From assembly GCA_035048815.1 (NCBI GenBank), contig JAUCBN010000005.1, positions 10,690,517 to 10,754,516 of the forward strand: a stretch of 64,000 bases of DNA, read 5' to 3'. This document shows positions 23,246 to 34,890 of this stretch, one piece after another. Made by a program: the position numbers and the translations under genes. The notes beneath the pieces are model-generated. The model saw only the letters and a list, made by a program, of their open reading frames with translations. It had not been told where the DNA came from and made no database searches. The DNA comes from Abelmoschus esculentus. Its lineage: Eukaryota; Streptophyta; Magnoliopsida; Malvales; Malvaceae. The first letter of the stretch is position 1; each line of letters starts with the position of its first letter.

Positions 23246-26200
23246 TGTAACATCCCGATTTTGGGGTTAGTAGTTTGGGTATTAGTTAGGAGAATTCGAT
23301 TCCGGTCGAATCAGGTTCTCCGGTTCGTTACTCCGGGGAAATATAAAATGAGAATATTTTTAATTAGAAAAGTAATAATTTTGGAATATGGTTTAAAAAT
23401 CTTAAAGAGATGTTCCAAAATTAAAAGAAAGTATTTTGGATTTTATATTGATTTTTAATTATGCTTAATTATGCAATAGTGACCAATTTGTAATTTTTGG
23501 AAAATTAAAAGACTTAATTTGTGATTTTCGAAAAAATGTTATTTTAGTGACTAAATTGAAAAGCAAGCTAAACATAGAATCCTTAGAGGGCCATAAACCC
23601 ATTTTTAATTTTTAATAATGATTTATTTACCAAAATGATTTTTAATTATTTTAATTAAAGATGATAATCATTTTCTCTCAAAACTACCATTTTTCTCTCA
23701 TCTTTTTCTCTCATTTTCTCTCCATTTTCCTTTATCTCTTTTCCTCAATTCCTTGCTGATTTTTGCATCTTTTTCAACAAAGATTACATCATTTTAATCA
23801 TCTCTCCATTCTTTACAAAACCTAACCATCAATTTTATCAAATCAACACCAAATGACAAGGAATCAAGAAGAGGAAACTTCATCTTTTTGGTGAATAGAT
23901 CTCAAAGGTAATTTGTTGGATTTTTAACTCTTTTCTAATCTTTGAATAAAACTTAATTCTATGTTTTCAATGTTAGATTTAATGATTTTGTGAATGTTTT
24001 TGTGAAATCTTTTTGGATTTCATTCAATGCTATAATTAGATGAATTTAAATGTGTTATTAAGTCAATTAAATGATTAATTAAGTCTTCAATTGATGGCAC
24101 ATTAATTTAATCCCGGAATAATGCAATCGGTGTTGTTTTTAGGTTTTTTTGGTTGTTTCAGGGGCTGTTTTAGATGCTTTAATGTTGCTGGAGATATAAG
24201 AATGTTTTGGATGTGTTTTTGGTTCATAATTGAAGTGGATTAGATGTTAGATTCATTAGGTTTTGGGCTGATGTTATTCGGATACATTTCGGCTAAGTTT
24301 ATGGTCTTTTCGGCTAAGTTTTCGGTAGTTTTATAGTGATCGGATATGGTTGCTGGTTTGAGCATGTTATGATGTGAGAATGCTCTGTTTTTAATGTTGT
24401 AGAAGAGGTATAAGAAGGTGCTTGAGTGCTGGTGCGTTGGCGTGATCATCGGATATCGGCAAAAGTACGTTTCGGTTATTGGTGAGTGTTTTCGGACTTA
24501 AAGCGAATCGCATTTGGTACAGTTCTATTTGGGGACTATGGAAGAGTGTGAAAACCTTCCATAGTTCAAGAGTAAGTAAAGTAAATGTTTTTGATATATT
24601 AACATGAGCTTCGGCTACATTCGGTAAAGACGTTGATGTTGGTAATGCAATGAGATTTTTGGAAATGCATAAACATGATTTTGAATTGGTGCATGCATGA
24701 GATAATTGCTGAAAATGCATGGTTTAAAAAGGTATACATGGTTAAGGAAAACATGGAAAAATGAATTTGGAATATATGTGGTTATTTGCCTTCAAATTAA
24801 AGGTGTCATTGGGCATGACTTTCGGTTCATTTGTTGAGCATATTATGGATGCATTATGAGCTGAAAATGAATTGGAATATTATGTGGTTATTTACCTTGA
24901 AATCGATGGTGCCATTGGGCATGACATTTGGCTCATTTGTGAACATATTATGCATGCATTATGAGAGCAAATTATCATGCACATTTGATTATGATATTGG
25001 CTTAGTGACACTAACTTTGGATTCGAATACGAATGACATGTCATTAGGATTATCTTAAGTGCACTATAAACATTATTGAGAATAAATAATATTGCCTACA
25101 CGTAACAAGGGTGACTTTGTATCTAATCGTGCGTGGTAGAGCCGCCTACACGTAACAAGGGTGACTATGTGTCAATCGTATGTGGTAGTGCTATAATAGT
25201 GACTTGGTGTCATGTCAATGATGACTTCGTGTCATGACGAGACTAATGGTCTCTAACAATGGATCCGTGTATTCGGTGAACTTAAGGTTCACATTAAGTG
25301 ATCACTAGAAAGCCAATATGCATACATGGATTAAAAGAGAATATTGTGCATCATTCATGAAATGTATTGACAATGTTGAACATAATCAAGAAAGTGATTT
25401 GATATTATAGACATGAACGTGGAATGTTAAGCATGCATGTTTTTAATGATACATTGCAACTATGGTTCATTATGGTTTTAAATAGATGCATTGATGATCT
25501 TGTGTAGAGCTTCCTCACTAAGCATACTTGCTTAAGCTCTCTTTTCATCCTTACAGAAAAATAAAGACACTTGGGGCTTCGTTCGAGGCAAGGAAACCAA
25601 GGGGAAGGATTACTATAATTTGGTATATTTTTGGCAAATAAATTGGGGCATGGAATGTGTAACCCAATCTACGTGAGGATTGTGTACTTAGACTTTGGTT
25701 TATGTTGTAATAAGACATTTGTTGCTTGAGTGATAATTGTTGGACTAAGGAATTGTTTGGATTGTTGAAGCATGTACTTGCATGATTATTATGTTTTTAA
25801 TCATCTTCTAGGAAGCATGCCTATAGTTTGATTGATGTCCATGACGTTGTTAATCATGTGTTATAAGTTGTTAATTATGCCTAGGAATTATGCATATAGT
25901 TGGAAGTGACTAATGGTTGTGTATTGTATTATTAGTATTCACTTAGTGAGATAGAACTTTTGGTTCCAAACCCAAAGTTTCGAAACCTTTGGGAAGGTTC
26001 TGAAACCTTTGTCAAATAGTTTCGAAACCTTCAGGAAGTTTCGAAACCTTGCGGGCAATTTTAATTCTAAAAAGTTACTGGACGCGAAAAGTTTCGAAAC
26101 CTTCAGGGAAGTTTCGAAACATTTTACAAAATGTTCGAAACCTTTATGAAAGGTTTGGAAACCTTTGGCCGCTAGAAGTTGATAGTTGCTGGAAATTGTA

Positions 26201-26728
26201 TTTTAGTCCCGAATATCTTTCTTTGTGCAATTGGGGTATCTGCAGATGTTATTTTGAGCTGAAATTTCACATGGGTGCATAAAGTTGATTTAATTTCAAG
26301 ATGGTTAACTCAGTTTGGAAAAAAGTCCTTATAATTTGAAAGATTTACATTTTGGTCCCTAAATTAGAGAAACATGCAATTGATGATGTTAGAATGATCC
26401 GTTTGACTTAAAATTTACCGTGAAGGATATTTGTGTGTTTAATTGGACTTTGATGAAAATAATTTCTACTTTGTTATTAGAATTTAAAAGTTTTACATTT
26501 TAGTCCTTAACTTACTTAAGTGTTAATCGGATGTTTGTTTGTGATCGGATTGTTTCCGTTAATGCTTTGTATGAGACATTGACATATAGGAATACAATTA
26601 TGCATCTAGAAGAAAAATATAACGGTTTTAGGGTTGTTTATCGAATCGGACCTTCGCAGGTTTGGTTTGATATTCCCCGTGTAACCCATTAGTGTCGGTT
26701 CCGTCTAGGCCGAGCTAAGGGGGTTACA
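23246..26728 (+). repeat. 5' LTR of outer chromovirus
   Basis: This LTR of about 3483 bp has TG...CA ends. It contains the paired 'cacgtaacaagggtgac' repeats (25096-25170), a shortened 'gtcatgtcaatgatgac' block (25212-25245) and the TTCGAA array (25977-26172). It is collinear with the LTRs of the nested element but differs at many positions. It is closest to 42606-44768. Confidence 0.9.
25977..26172 (+). repeat. TTCGAA-palindrome array in LTR
   Basis: Within about 195 bases the motif GTTTCGAAACCTT and close variants recurs roughly every 20 bases, partly as 'gaaggtt/aaccttc' inverted pairs. Equivalent arrays occur at 30586-30782, 38923-39090 and 44012-44206. Confidence 0.8.
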
Positions 26729-26733
26729 TTTGA

Positions 26734-26747
26734 TGGTATCAGAGCCA
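26734..26747 (+). other. Primer-binding site, initiator-Met tRNA type
   Basis: TGGTATCAGAGCCA lies five bases after the LTR and matches the common plant initiator-Met primer site. It is the intact version of the site at 31344. Confidence 0.88.
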
Positions 26748-27879
26748 GGCTGGTAAAGTGTGTAGTTGATTGGTTAAAGCATGGTTAGGATTGCTAAGTT
26801 GTGTGTTTAAATGTGCGATTAATCATGATATGTGTGACTGAGCATGATATGTTGTTGGTGTGTGAAAGTCTATTCATGATGATTATACTTTGAGTAATGA
26901 TGGTTAAACTAAGGTTATCGATTACACATTGCCAATGTCAACATATTTTCAGATGCTCTCAGTATTTCCCTTGGATCTTGCCCGAATGTAAGTTGGTTTT
27001 ATTTTAATATTATATTTTAAACTACATGTTTAAAGTTTTTGGAATATGCTTCTAAGACGTAAGTCACTAGCTAGTGTTGGTATGAACATTGATGGTCAAG
27101 ATTGAAGATGAAACGATTACTAGGGAAGAGTAATTTCTTCCTCCTCTGTGAGTGTGCCTTCGGTTAGGCAGGAAGGTTAGTTTGTGGTGTTGCACCATTC
27201 TTTCGGGTGTGTTTTAGTCTGCTGAAGCTAGTACGACTGTTGCTAATCTTACTTGGGAGTTTTCAATAGGATGGTAGTTGAAGTTGTTGGAATTGAGGAT
27301 GTTATTTGTGAGTGTGAACAATAATCATGTTTAGAGTAAGAGCACATATATGTATATATCTATAGATAATGTAGGACATGCATGCATTCTTGAGCATGAC
27401 ATTAGAAATTACATTTACATGCACATGTACTTGCATAGACATTTATGAGGGAATACAAGAAATCATGCATACATTTGTTCACACTTGCGAGTTGCTCCTT
27501 GAGGGTGTAAGTGGAGTGTGGTTGGTTCTTTTAAGGTAAAGGTGTGGAAAAAAAGGGTTGAAAAAACTTCCTTGTGGTGTTGAGCTGAATGTGTAGTGGG
27601 CAAGCTACCCTTTTGGTTAAGGGAATAGTCTTGGATGAAGAATGAGTGGTTGGTCTTAGAGTTGTGAATGTTTGAAACCGAGGTAAATACCTTGAGTTAT
27701 GGTTAGTTTGAGTTGGTCATTACTAAAGGAAGGGCTGAGTTTTGCGGATTCTTTCTAGTTAGGATTGGGAGGTTGTAACAAGGTTGCAGCATGTTTTGTA
27801 AAGCAAGGCGGGTTGGTGTTTTTCTGAGTGATATGAAATTATTTTGTGAAAAGTACAAGGAATTCTTTGTAGTGCGGTT
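26748..27879 (+). pseudogene. gag: Decayed gag 5' part, outer chromovirus
   Basis: This aligns by short matches to the leader and gag start of the nested element: 'gttacacattgccaatg', 'cccttggatcttgcc', and at 27045 an ATG followed by codons resembling the Arg-rich start at 31664. Frame is lost within a few dozen codons and no capsid or zinc-knuckle motif can be followed. The sequence is interrupted at 27879 by the nested chromovirus. Confidence 0.65.
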
Positions 27880-30800
27880 TGTAACATCCCGTTTTGGGGG
27901 TTATTAGTTTAGGCTTAGTTAGGGGGATTCGATTCGGATCGAATCGGATTCTCCGGTTCATTATTCTGGGAAAGATAAAATAAGAATATTTTTAATTAAA
28001 AAAATATTAATTTTAGAATATGGTTTGAAATATTGAAAATGTGTTTCAAGATTAAAAGGAAATACTTTGGACTTTATATTGATTTTTAATTATGCTTAAT
28101 TATGCATAAATGACCAATTTGTAATTTTTGAAAAATTGGAGGACTATTTTGTAATTTTCGGAAAAATTAATGTTTTAGTGGCTAAATTGAAAAGCAAGCT
28201 AAAATTAGAATCCTTAGAGGGCCATAAACCCATTTCTAATTTTTAATAATGATTTATTCACCAAAATGTATTTTTAACTACTTTAATTAGATTTTTAATC
28301 ATTTTCTCTCAAAACCACTTTTCTCTCATTTTCTCTCATCTTTTTCTCTCATTTTCTCTCCACTTTCTCTTCATCTTTCCTCTTCATTTCCTTGCTGATT
28401 TTTGCATATTTTTCAACAAAGATTATATCATTTGCATCATCTTTCCATCCTTTACAAAACCTAAGCATCAATTTCATCAAATCTACATCAAATTGCAAGG
28501 AATCAAGAAGGGGAAAGTTACATCTTTTTGGTGAATAGATCTTGAAGGTAATTTTCTGGATTTTTATTCTTTTCTAAGGTTCTTTATTGAAATTCCCAAG
28601 TATTAGCTTGCAAATCTTTGAATAAAAACTTGATTCTATGTTTTTAATGTTAGATCTAGTGTTTTTGTGAAAGTTTTTGTGAAATCTTTTTAGATCTCAT
28701 TTAATGCTGGAAATAGATAGATTCAATTGTGTTTTTATGTTAATTAAACGAATAATTGAATCTTCATTTGATAGCACATTAATTTAATACCGGAATAATG
28801 CAATCGGTGTAGTTTTAAGGTGCTTTTCGGTTGTTTTAGGGACTATTTTAGATGCTTTAATGTTGCTGGAGATATAAGGATGGTTTGGATGTGTTTTTGG
28901 TTCATAATTGAAGTGGATTAGATGTTAGAATCATTAGGTTTTAGGCTGATGTTTTTCGGATGCGTTTCGACTTAGTTTACGGTCTTTTCGGCTAAGTTTT
29001 CGGTAGTTTAATGGTGATCGGATATGGCTGTTGGTTTGAGCATGTTATGATGTGAGAATGATCTGTTTTTAATGTTGTAGAAGAGGTACAAGAAGGTGCT
29101 TGATTGCTGGTGCGTTGGCGCGATCATCGGAGAGCGGCGAAAGCTTGTTTCGCTTATTGATGAGTGATTACGGATTTAAAGCGAGTCGCGTTTGGTACAG
29201 TTCTGTTTTGGGGATTATGGAAGAGTGTGAAAACTTTCTATAGTTCAAGAGTAAGTAATGTAAATGTTTTTGATAAACCGATATGAGTTTCGGCTACTTT
29301 CGAGAAAGACATTATGTTGGTAATGCAATGAGATTTATTGAAATGCATGAGCATGTTTTGAAATGATGCATACATGAGAATTACTTGCTGAAATGCATAG
29401 CTTATTTAGCATCCATGATTATGAAAAATTATGAGAAATGATTTGGAATACAATATGGTTAATTGCCTTATACATGATGGTGCCTTTGGGCATGACTTTT
29501 GGTTCATTTGTTGAACATATCATGCATGCATTGTGAACAAAAGTTTTCATGCGCATTTGATTATGATATTGGCTTAGTGACACTAACTGTAGATTCGAAT
29601 ACGAATGATATGTCATCAGGATTGTCTTAAGTGCACTATAAACAAAATTGAGAATATAGAATATTGCCTATACGTAACAAGGGTGACTTTGTGTCCAACC
29701 GTGCATGGTAGAGCCGCCTACACGTAACAAGAGTGACTATGTGTCCGATTGTATGTGGTGGTTCCGAAGGCGACGTCGTGTCATGTTAATGGTGACTTTG
29801 AGTCATGTCAATAGTGACTTCCTGTCATGTCAATGGTGACTTCGTGTCATGTCGAGACAATAATCTCTAACAATGGATCCGTGTATTCGGTGAACTCAAG
29901 GTTCACATTAAGTGGTCACTAGAATGCCAATATACATACATGAATTTGAGAAGAGGTTTGTGCATCATTTGTAAATTGTTTGATAAGGTTATGTGAATTC
30001 AAGGATGCATATGATTTTAAGAACATGAGCATGAGATGTTAGCATGCATGATTTACTAAGGTGTTGCAATTTATGGTTTCTTCATGGTTTTAAATAGATG
30101 CATTGATGATTTGTGTAGAGCTTCCTCACTAAGCATGTTTGCTTAAGCTCTCTTATCATCCATGCATAGAAATAAAGGCACTTGGAGCTTCGTTCGAGGC
30201 AAGGAAACCAAGGGGAAGATACACTTTGAATTTGGTATGTTTTTGGCAAATAAATTGGGCAAGGCAATGTGTAACACAACCTATGTAAGGAGTGTGTACT
30301 TAAGCTTTGGTTTATGTTGTAATAAGACCATTATGGTTTGATTGTTGATTGTTGAACTTTGGAATTGTTTGAATTGTTGAAGCATGTACTAGCATGATTG
30401 TTATGTTGTTAATCATTTTTCTAGGGGGCATGCCTATAGCTTGATTGATGTCCGTGACGTTGTTGATTATGTGCCATACGTTGCTGGATATGCCTAGGAT
30501 TGATGTATCTAGTGGTTCTAGTTAATGGTTGAGTATAGAGTAATTGTTGTGCACTTAGTGTAACGAAACTTTTGGTTCTAGACCCAAAGTTTCGAAACCT
30601 TTGGGTGAAGGTTCCAAAACCTTTGTCAAATAGTTTCAAAACCTTCACAAGGTCTCGAAATCTTGCGGGCAGTTTCAATTCTGGGAAGCTACTAGACGCG
30701 AAAAGTTTTGAAACTTTCCAGGAAAGTTTCAAAACCTTTTTCAAAAAGTTTCGGAACCTCTGGGAAGGTTTCGAAACCTTTGATCACCAAGAACTGAAAG

Positions 30801-31338
30801 TTGCTGGAAATTATATTTAAGTCCCTGATATCTTCCTTTATTCGATTAAGGTACCTACAGATGTTGTTTTGAGTTGAAATTTTGCATGCATGCATAAAGT
30901 TGATTTAATTTCAAGATGGTTAGTCCTTGTATTTTGGAAGATTTATATTTTGGTCTCTAAATTAGTGAAACATGCAATTGATGATGTTAGGATGTTCCGG
31001 TTGAGTTGAAATTTTCTGTGAGGAACTCTTGTATGTTTAATTCATCATTGATGGAAAGAATTTCTACTTTACTAAACGTACTTAAAAGTTTTACGTTTTA
31101 GTCCTTAATCTATGTTAGTGTTTAATCGGATGTTTGTTGTTAGTTGATGTGTTACCGAAAATGCTTTGTATGAGACCTTGTCACGTAGGTATAAGATTGT
31201 GCATCTAGGTAAGATAAAATAAAAAAATATAACAGTTTTAGGGTTGTTTATCGAATCGAACCTTCACGGGTTTGGTTTGATATTCCCCGTGTAACACGTT
31301 AGTGATGGTTCCGTCTAGGCCGGGCTAAGGGGGTTACA
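27880..31338 (+). repeat. 5' LTR of inner chromovirus
   Basis: The LTR is about 3459 bp and starts TGTAACATCCCG and ends GGGGTTACA. It contains the paired 'cacgtaacaag' repeats (29668-29740), an expanded run of 'gtcatgtcaatggtgactt' units (29780-29850) and the TTCGAA array (30586-30782). The antisense frame 30421-30744 and the sense frame 30572-30820 merely read through this array. Confidence 0.92.
30586..30782 (+). repeat. TTCGAA-palindrome array in LTR
   Basis: This is the equivalent of 25977-26172. Several units have lost the CG, reading TTTCAAAACC or TTTTGAAAC, as expected from CpG decay. Confidence 0.78.
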
Positions 31339-31343
31339 TTTGG

Positions 31344-31357
31344 TGGTATCAGAGTCA
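31344..31357 (+). other. Primer-binding site of inner chromovirus
   Basis: TGGTATCAGAGTCA has one C/T change from the initiator-Met type site. It lies five bases after the LTR end. Confidence 0.85.
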
Positions 31358-31663
31358 AGTTGAATAAAATGTGTTGTTGGTTTGTATAGTGTGTAGTTGA
31401 TTTGTCAAAGTACGTATTGGTTTGCTATGTTTGCGTTGGTGTGTTAGAATGATAGACAGAATATGATATGTCTTTGTTGTGTGCGCACCTATATATTGTG
31501 AGTGTACCTAGAATGATTATGAGTATAAGAGGTGGTCAGTTACACATTGCCAATGCCAACATATTTTTGGATATTCTTCGGTTACCCTTGGATCTTGCCT
31601 GAATGTAAGTTTATAATGTCTTGATATTATATTTTAAAATTGCATATTTGAAGTTTTTGGATA

Positions 31664-32821
31664 ATGCCTCCGAGACGTGAAACACGTGCTAGCGCAAGCT
31701 TGATCACTGATGGTCAGGCAGAGGTAGAGGCGACTGTGAGAGAGGAACCATTTCCACCTCCTCCACCAGTTGGTGTGCCACCCGCTGGGATGCCTCCGGT
31801 TCCAGTGAGAGGCTAGTTTGGAGAGTTTGTACCGTTCATACAGGCTATGACAAGTGCGTTTCAGGCAGTTATGGTTGGAGTGCATGTACCAGCTCCCGCA
31901 CCTGCAGTTGTGGTTACCTCAAGGCTACCGCTAGAGCAATTGCGTAGCTTGGGAGGTGTTGAGTTCCGTGGATCTAACCCGAGTTCAGCTGAGGAGTGGT
32001 TGGCTAGCACAGAGAGGATTTTAGATCAGATGGACTGTCAGGATACCCGGAGGTTGGGTTGTGTGGTCTCTCTACTTCAGGGGGATGCTTATAGATGGTG
32101 AACTACCACGAGAGCGGGTGTAGCGGTTGCTAACCTGACGTGCGAGTACTTCAGGACCGCCTTTGTACGGAAGTTTTTGGATCCGCAATATAGGGATTCG
32201 TGAAAGAGGGATTTTATGTCCCTGGTGCAGGGCACCATGAGTGTGGCTAACTATGAGATACAGTTTATCAGATTGAGTCACTATGCTCCTGAGTTGGTTC
32301 CTACGGAGCGTAAGAGATGTGATAGGTTCCGATATGGTTTGGATCCGGAGATTAAGACATACTTGTTGGTTGCAGAGTACACTGAGTTTGATGTGCTCGT
32401 GAATAGGGCTAAGGATGTTGAGGAGTCCCTGAGGAAGGCTAGGAAGTCTTCTAATGTCGGAAAGAGGCCTGTTGAGGCTAGTACTCAAGGTGGTAAGGGT
32501 AAAAGGTTTCGGGACAATCGATACAGAGCTGATCGGTACCGAGGTGATTATGGACACGGCGGTCGTGCTCAGCAGTTTGGTAGAGGTGGTGGTGATATGA
32601 CAGTTTGTAACTTGTGTTCTAGACGCCATCCGGGAGAGTGTTGGTGGGCCACTAGTGCCTGCATTGGTTGTGGATCTAAGGATCACAAGAAGAGGGATTG
32701 TCCGAGGTTTGTTGGTGAGGTTGGTAACCAAGCTAAGGCTGTTGTGGTACCTGGTAGAGGACGCGGTGGAGGTAGAGGTTCTTTTCAGAGACAGGGAGAT
32801 GGCCGTAGAGTTTATGCTTAG
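31664..32821 (+). pseudogene. gag: Chromovirus gag with in-frame stops
   Basis: This is a capsid/nucleocapsid gene. ATG 31664 opens a Pro/Arg-rich start ('MPPRRETRAS'). The capsid block includes 'FRGSNPSSAEEWL' and 'YEIQFIRLSHYAPELVPTE'. An Arg/Gly-rich stretch and a zinc knuckle CIGCGSKDHKKRDC (CX2CX4HX4C, 32660-32701) end it. Stops fall at 31814 (TAG), 32099 (TGA), 32201 (TGA) and 32819 (TAG), all in the same frame, with no frameshift. The TAG at 32819 lies at the gag-protease join. The other three clearly interrupt conserved capsid sequence, so decay is the simplest reading for all four. Confidence 0.92.
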
Positions 32822-34890
32822 CGCGGGACCCGTAATGCTACGGATGTGGTTGCAGGTACTCTTTCTTTACGAAATGTACCGTTGTTTTCTTTGATAGATT
32901 CGGGATCTACGCATACTTATGTTTTGAGTGAGCATGCATATATGTTGGATATCCCTGTTGATGTTTTAGATGTGGGAGTGGTGGTTACTAGTTCTTTGGG
33001 TGAGACGGTGACCGTAAGGAGGTTATATAGGAGATGTCCGTTGGCGGTGCAAAGGCATGTCTTTGAGGTTGACTTGATGAAGTTGTCGTTTCATGGTTTT
33101 GACCTTATCTTGGGAGTTTATTGGTTGACAGAGCATAGAGCTGTGGTGGATTTTGAAAAGAAACGGGTTACCTTGAGGTTGTTAGATGGTGGTGAGGTTG
33201 TGGTTAAGAGTGAGTATACCGGATTTTTGTCCAATGTGGTTTCGGTCTTACAAGCGGAAAGGTTGATGCAACATGGAGGTGTAACATATCGAGCTTATGT
33301 GATGAACCCGGTGATAAGAGAGGTTCGGGTGCAGGACATTCGAACAGTATGTGACTTTCCAGAAGTTTTTCCTGAGGAGTTGCCGAGATTACCTCCCGAT
33401 CGTGATGTGGAGTTTAGTATCGAGACTTATGCTGGTACTAATCCGGTGTCCATTGCTCCTTACCGCATGGCACCTAAGGAGTTAAAAGAGTTGAAGATGC
33501 AGTTGCAGGAGTTGCTTGACCGTGGTTTTATACGACCGAGTGTATCACCTTGGGGTGCAGCGGTGTTGTTTGTGAAGAAGAAAGATGGCACAATGAGGAT
33601 GTGCATTGATTATCGGCAACTGAATAAGTTGACCGTGAAGAATAAGTATCCTTTATCGAGGATTGATGATTTGTTTGATCAGTTTTGAGGAGCAAGTGTG
33701 TTCTCGAAGATTGATTTGAGATCGGGGTACTACCAGTTGAAAGTGAAAGAGGAGGATGTGTTGAAAACGGCTTTTCGGACAAGGTATGGTCATTATGAGT
33801 TTTTGGTGATGCCGTTTGGTTTGACAAATGCCCCTGCTGCTTTTATGGATATGATGAACCGGGTGTTTCATGAGTATTTGGATCAGTTTGTAGTGGTGTT
33901 CATAGATGATATCCTCATGTATTCACGTATCGAGGAAGATCATGATCGACATTTGCGGATAGTGTTGCAAGCGTTGAAAGAGAACCAGTTGTATGCTAAG
34001 CTAAGTAAGTGTGAGTTTTGGTTAAAGGAGGTGGTGTTTCTTGGTCATATGGTGTCGGAAAAGGGTATTAGTGTTGATCCAAAGAAGATAGAGGCTGTTA
34101 TGGGTTGGAAGCAACCGAGATAGGTGTCGGAAGTTCGGAGTTTCCTAGGCTTGACTGGGTATTATCATATATTCATCGAGGGTTTTTCGAGCATTGCTGC
34201 TCCTATGACCAAGTTGTTGCAAAAGAAAGTTCCGTTTAAGTGGAAAGAAAGTCAACAAAAGAGTTTTGAGAAGTTGAAAGAAGTGTTAACTAGTGCACTG
34301 GTGTTGGTTCAACCCGAATCCGGTAAGGATTTCGTGGTTTATAGTGATGCATCATACGTTGGTCTCGGGTGTGTTTTGATGCAAGAGGGGAAAGTTGTAG
34401 TTTATGCTTCTAGACAGTTTAGGATACATAAAAAGAACTATCTGACTCATGATTTGGAACTGGTGGCGGTGGTTTTTGCCTTGAAGATTTGGAGACATTA
34501 TTTGTATGGAGAGAAGTATACTATATATACGGATCATAAGAGTTTGAAGTATCTCATGTCACAAAAGGATTTGAATCTTAGGCAACGAAGATGGATGGAG
34601 TTGCTTAAGGACTATGATTTATCGATTGAGTATCATCCGGGGAAAGCCAATATAGTGGCCGATGCTTTGAGCCATAAGGCGGCTGTTGAGTTAAGAGCAA
34701 TGTTTGCTAGATTGAGTATTTCTAAGGAAGGTGGTTTAGTGGCGGAGTTGCAAGTAAAACCTGTTTTGGTTGAGATGATCAAGGTGAAACAGTTAGAGGA
34801 TGAGGCTTTGCTACCTTTTGTGGAGGATATTGCTGAGGGTAGACCGACTGAGTATCATTTTGATGATGATGGAGTGTTGTGTTTTAGAGG
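32822..34890 (+). pseudogene. pol: Chromovirus protease, reverse transcriptase and RNase H
   Basis: This continues the gag frame. The aspartic protease has the active site 'LIDSGSTHTYV' (Asp at 32897). Reverse transcriptase shows 'DYRQLNKLTVKNKYPL', 'SKIDLRSGYYQL', 'MPFGLTNAPAAF' and the catalytic 'FIDDIL' (Asp pair at 33905-33910). RNase H has 'SDAS' (Asp 34346), 'HDLELVAVVFALK' and 'YTDHKSLKYL'. Stops occur at 33686 (TGA, inside reverse transcriptase between two conserved blocks) and 34121 (TAG, just before 'VRSFLGLTGYY'). Apart from these the catalytic residues look intact. Confidence 0.93.

Noticed and set aside
25977..26172. Heat-shock element cluster
   Set aside because: The units are TTCGAA without the two-base gap of the TTCnnGAA element; only chance partial matches occur.
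30421..30820. Sense and antisense frames in the chromovirus LTR
   Set aside because: They read through the TTCGAA array, giving repetitive Lys/Phe/Glu peptides; equivalent frames at 38751-39203 and 43975-44175 change with unit number.
32072..32731. 219-aa minus-strand reading frame
   Set aside because: It is antisense to a well-supported chromovirus gag and follows from its codon composition.
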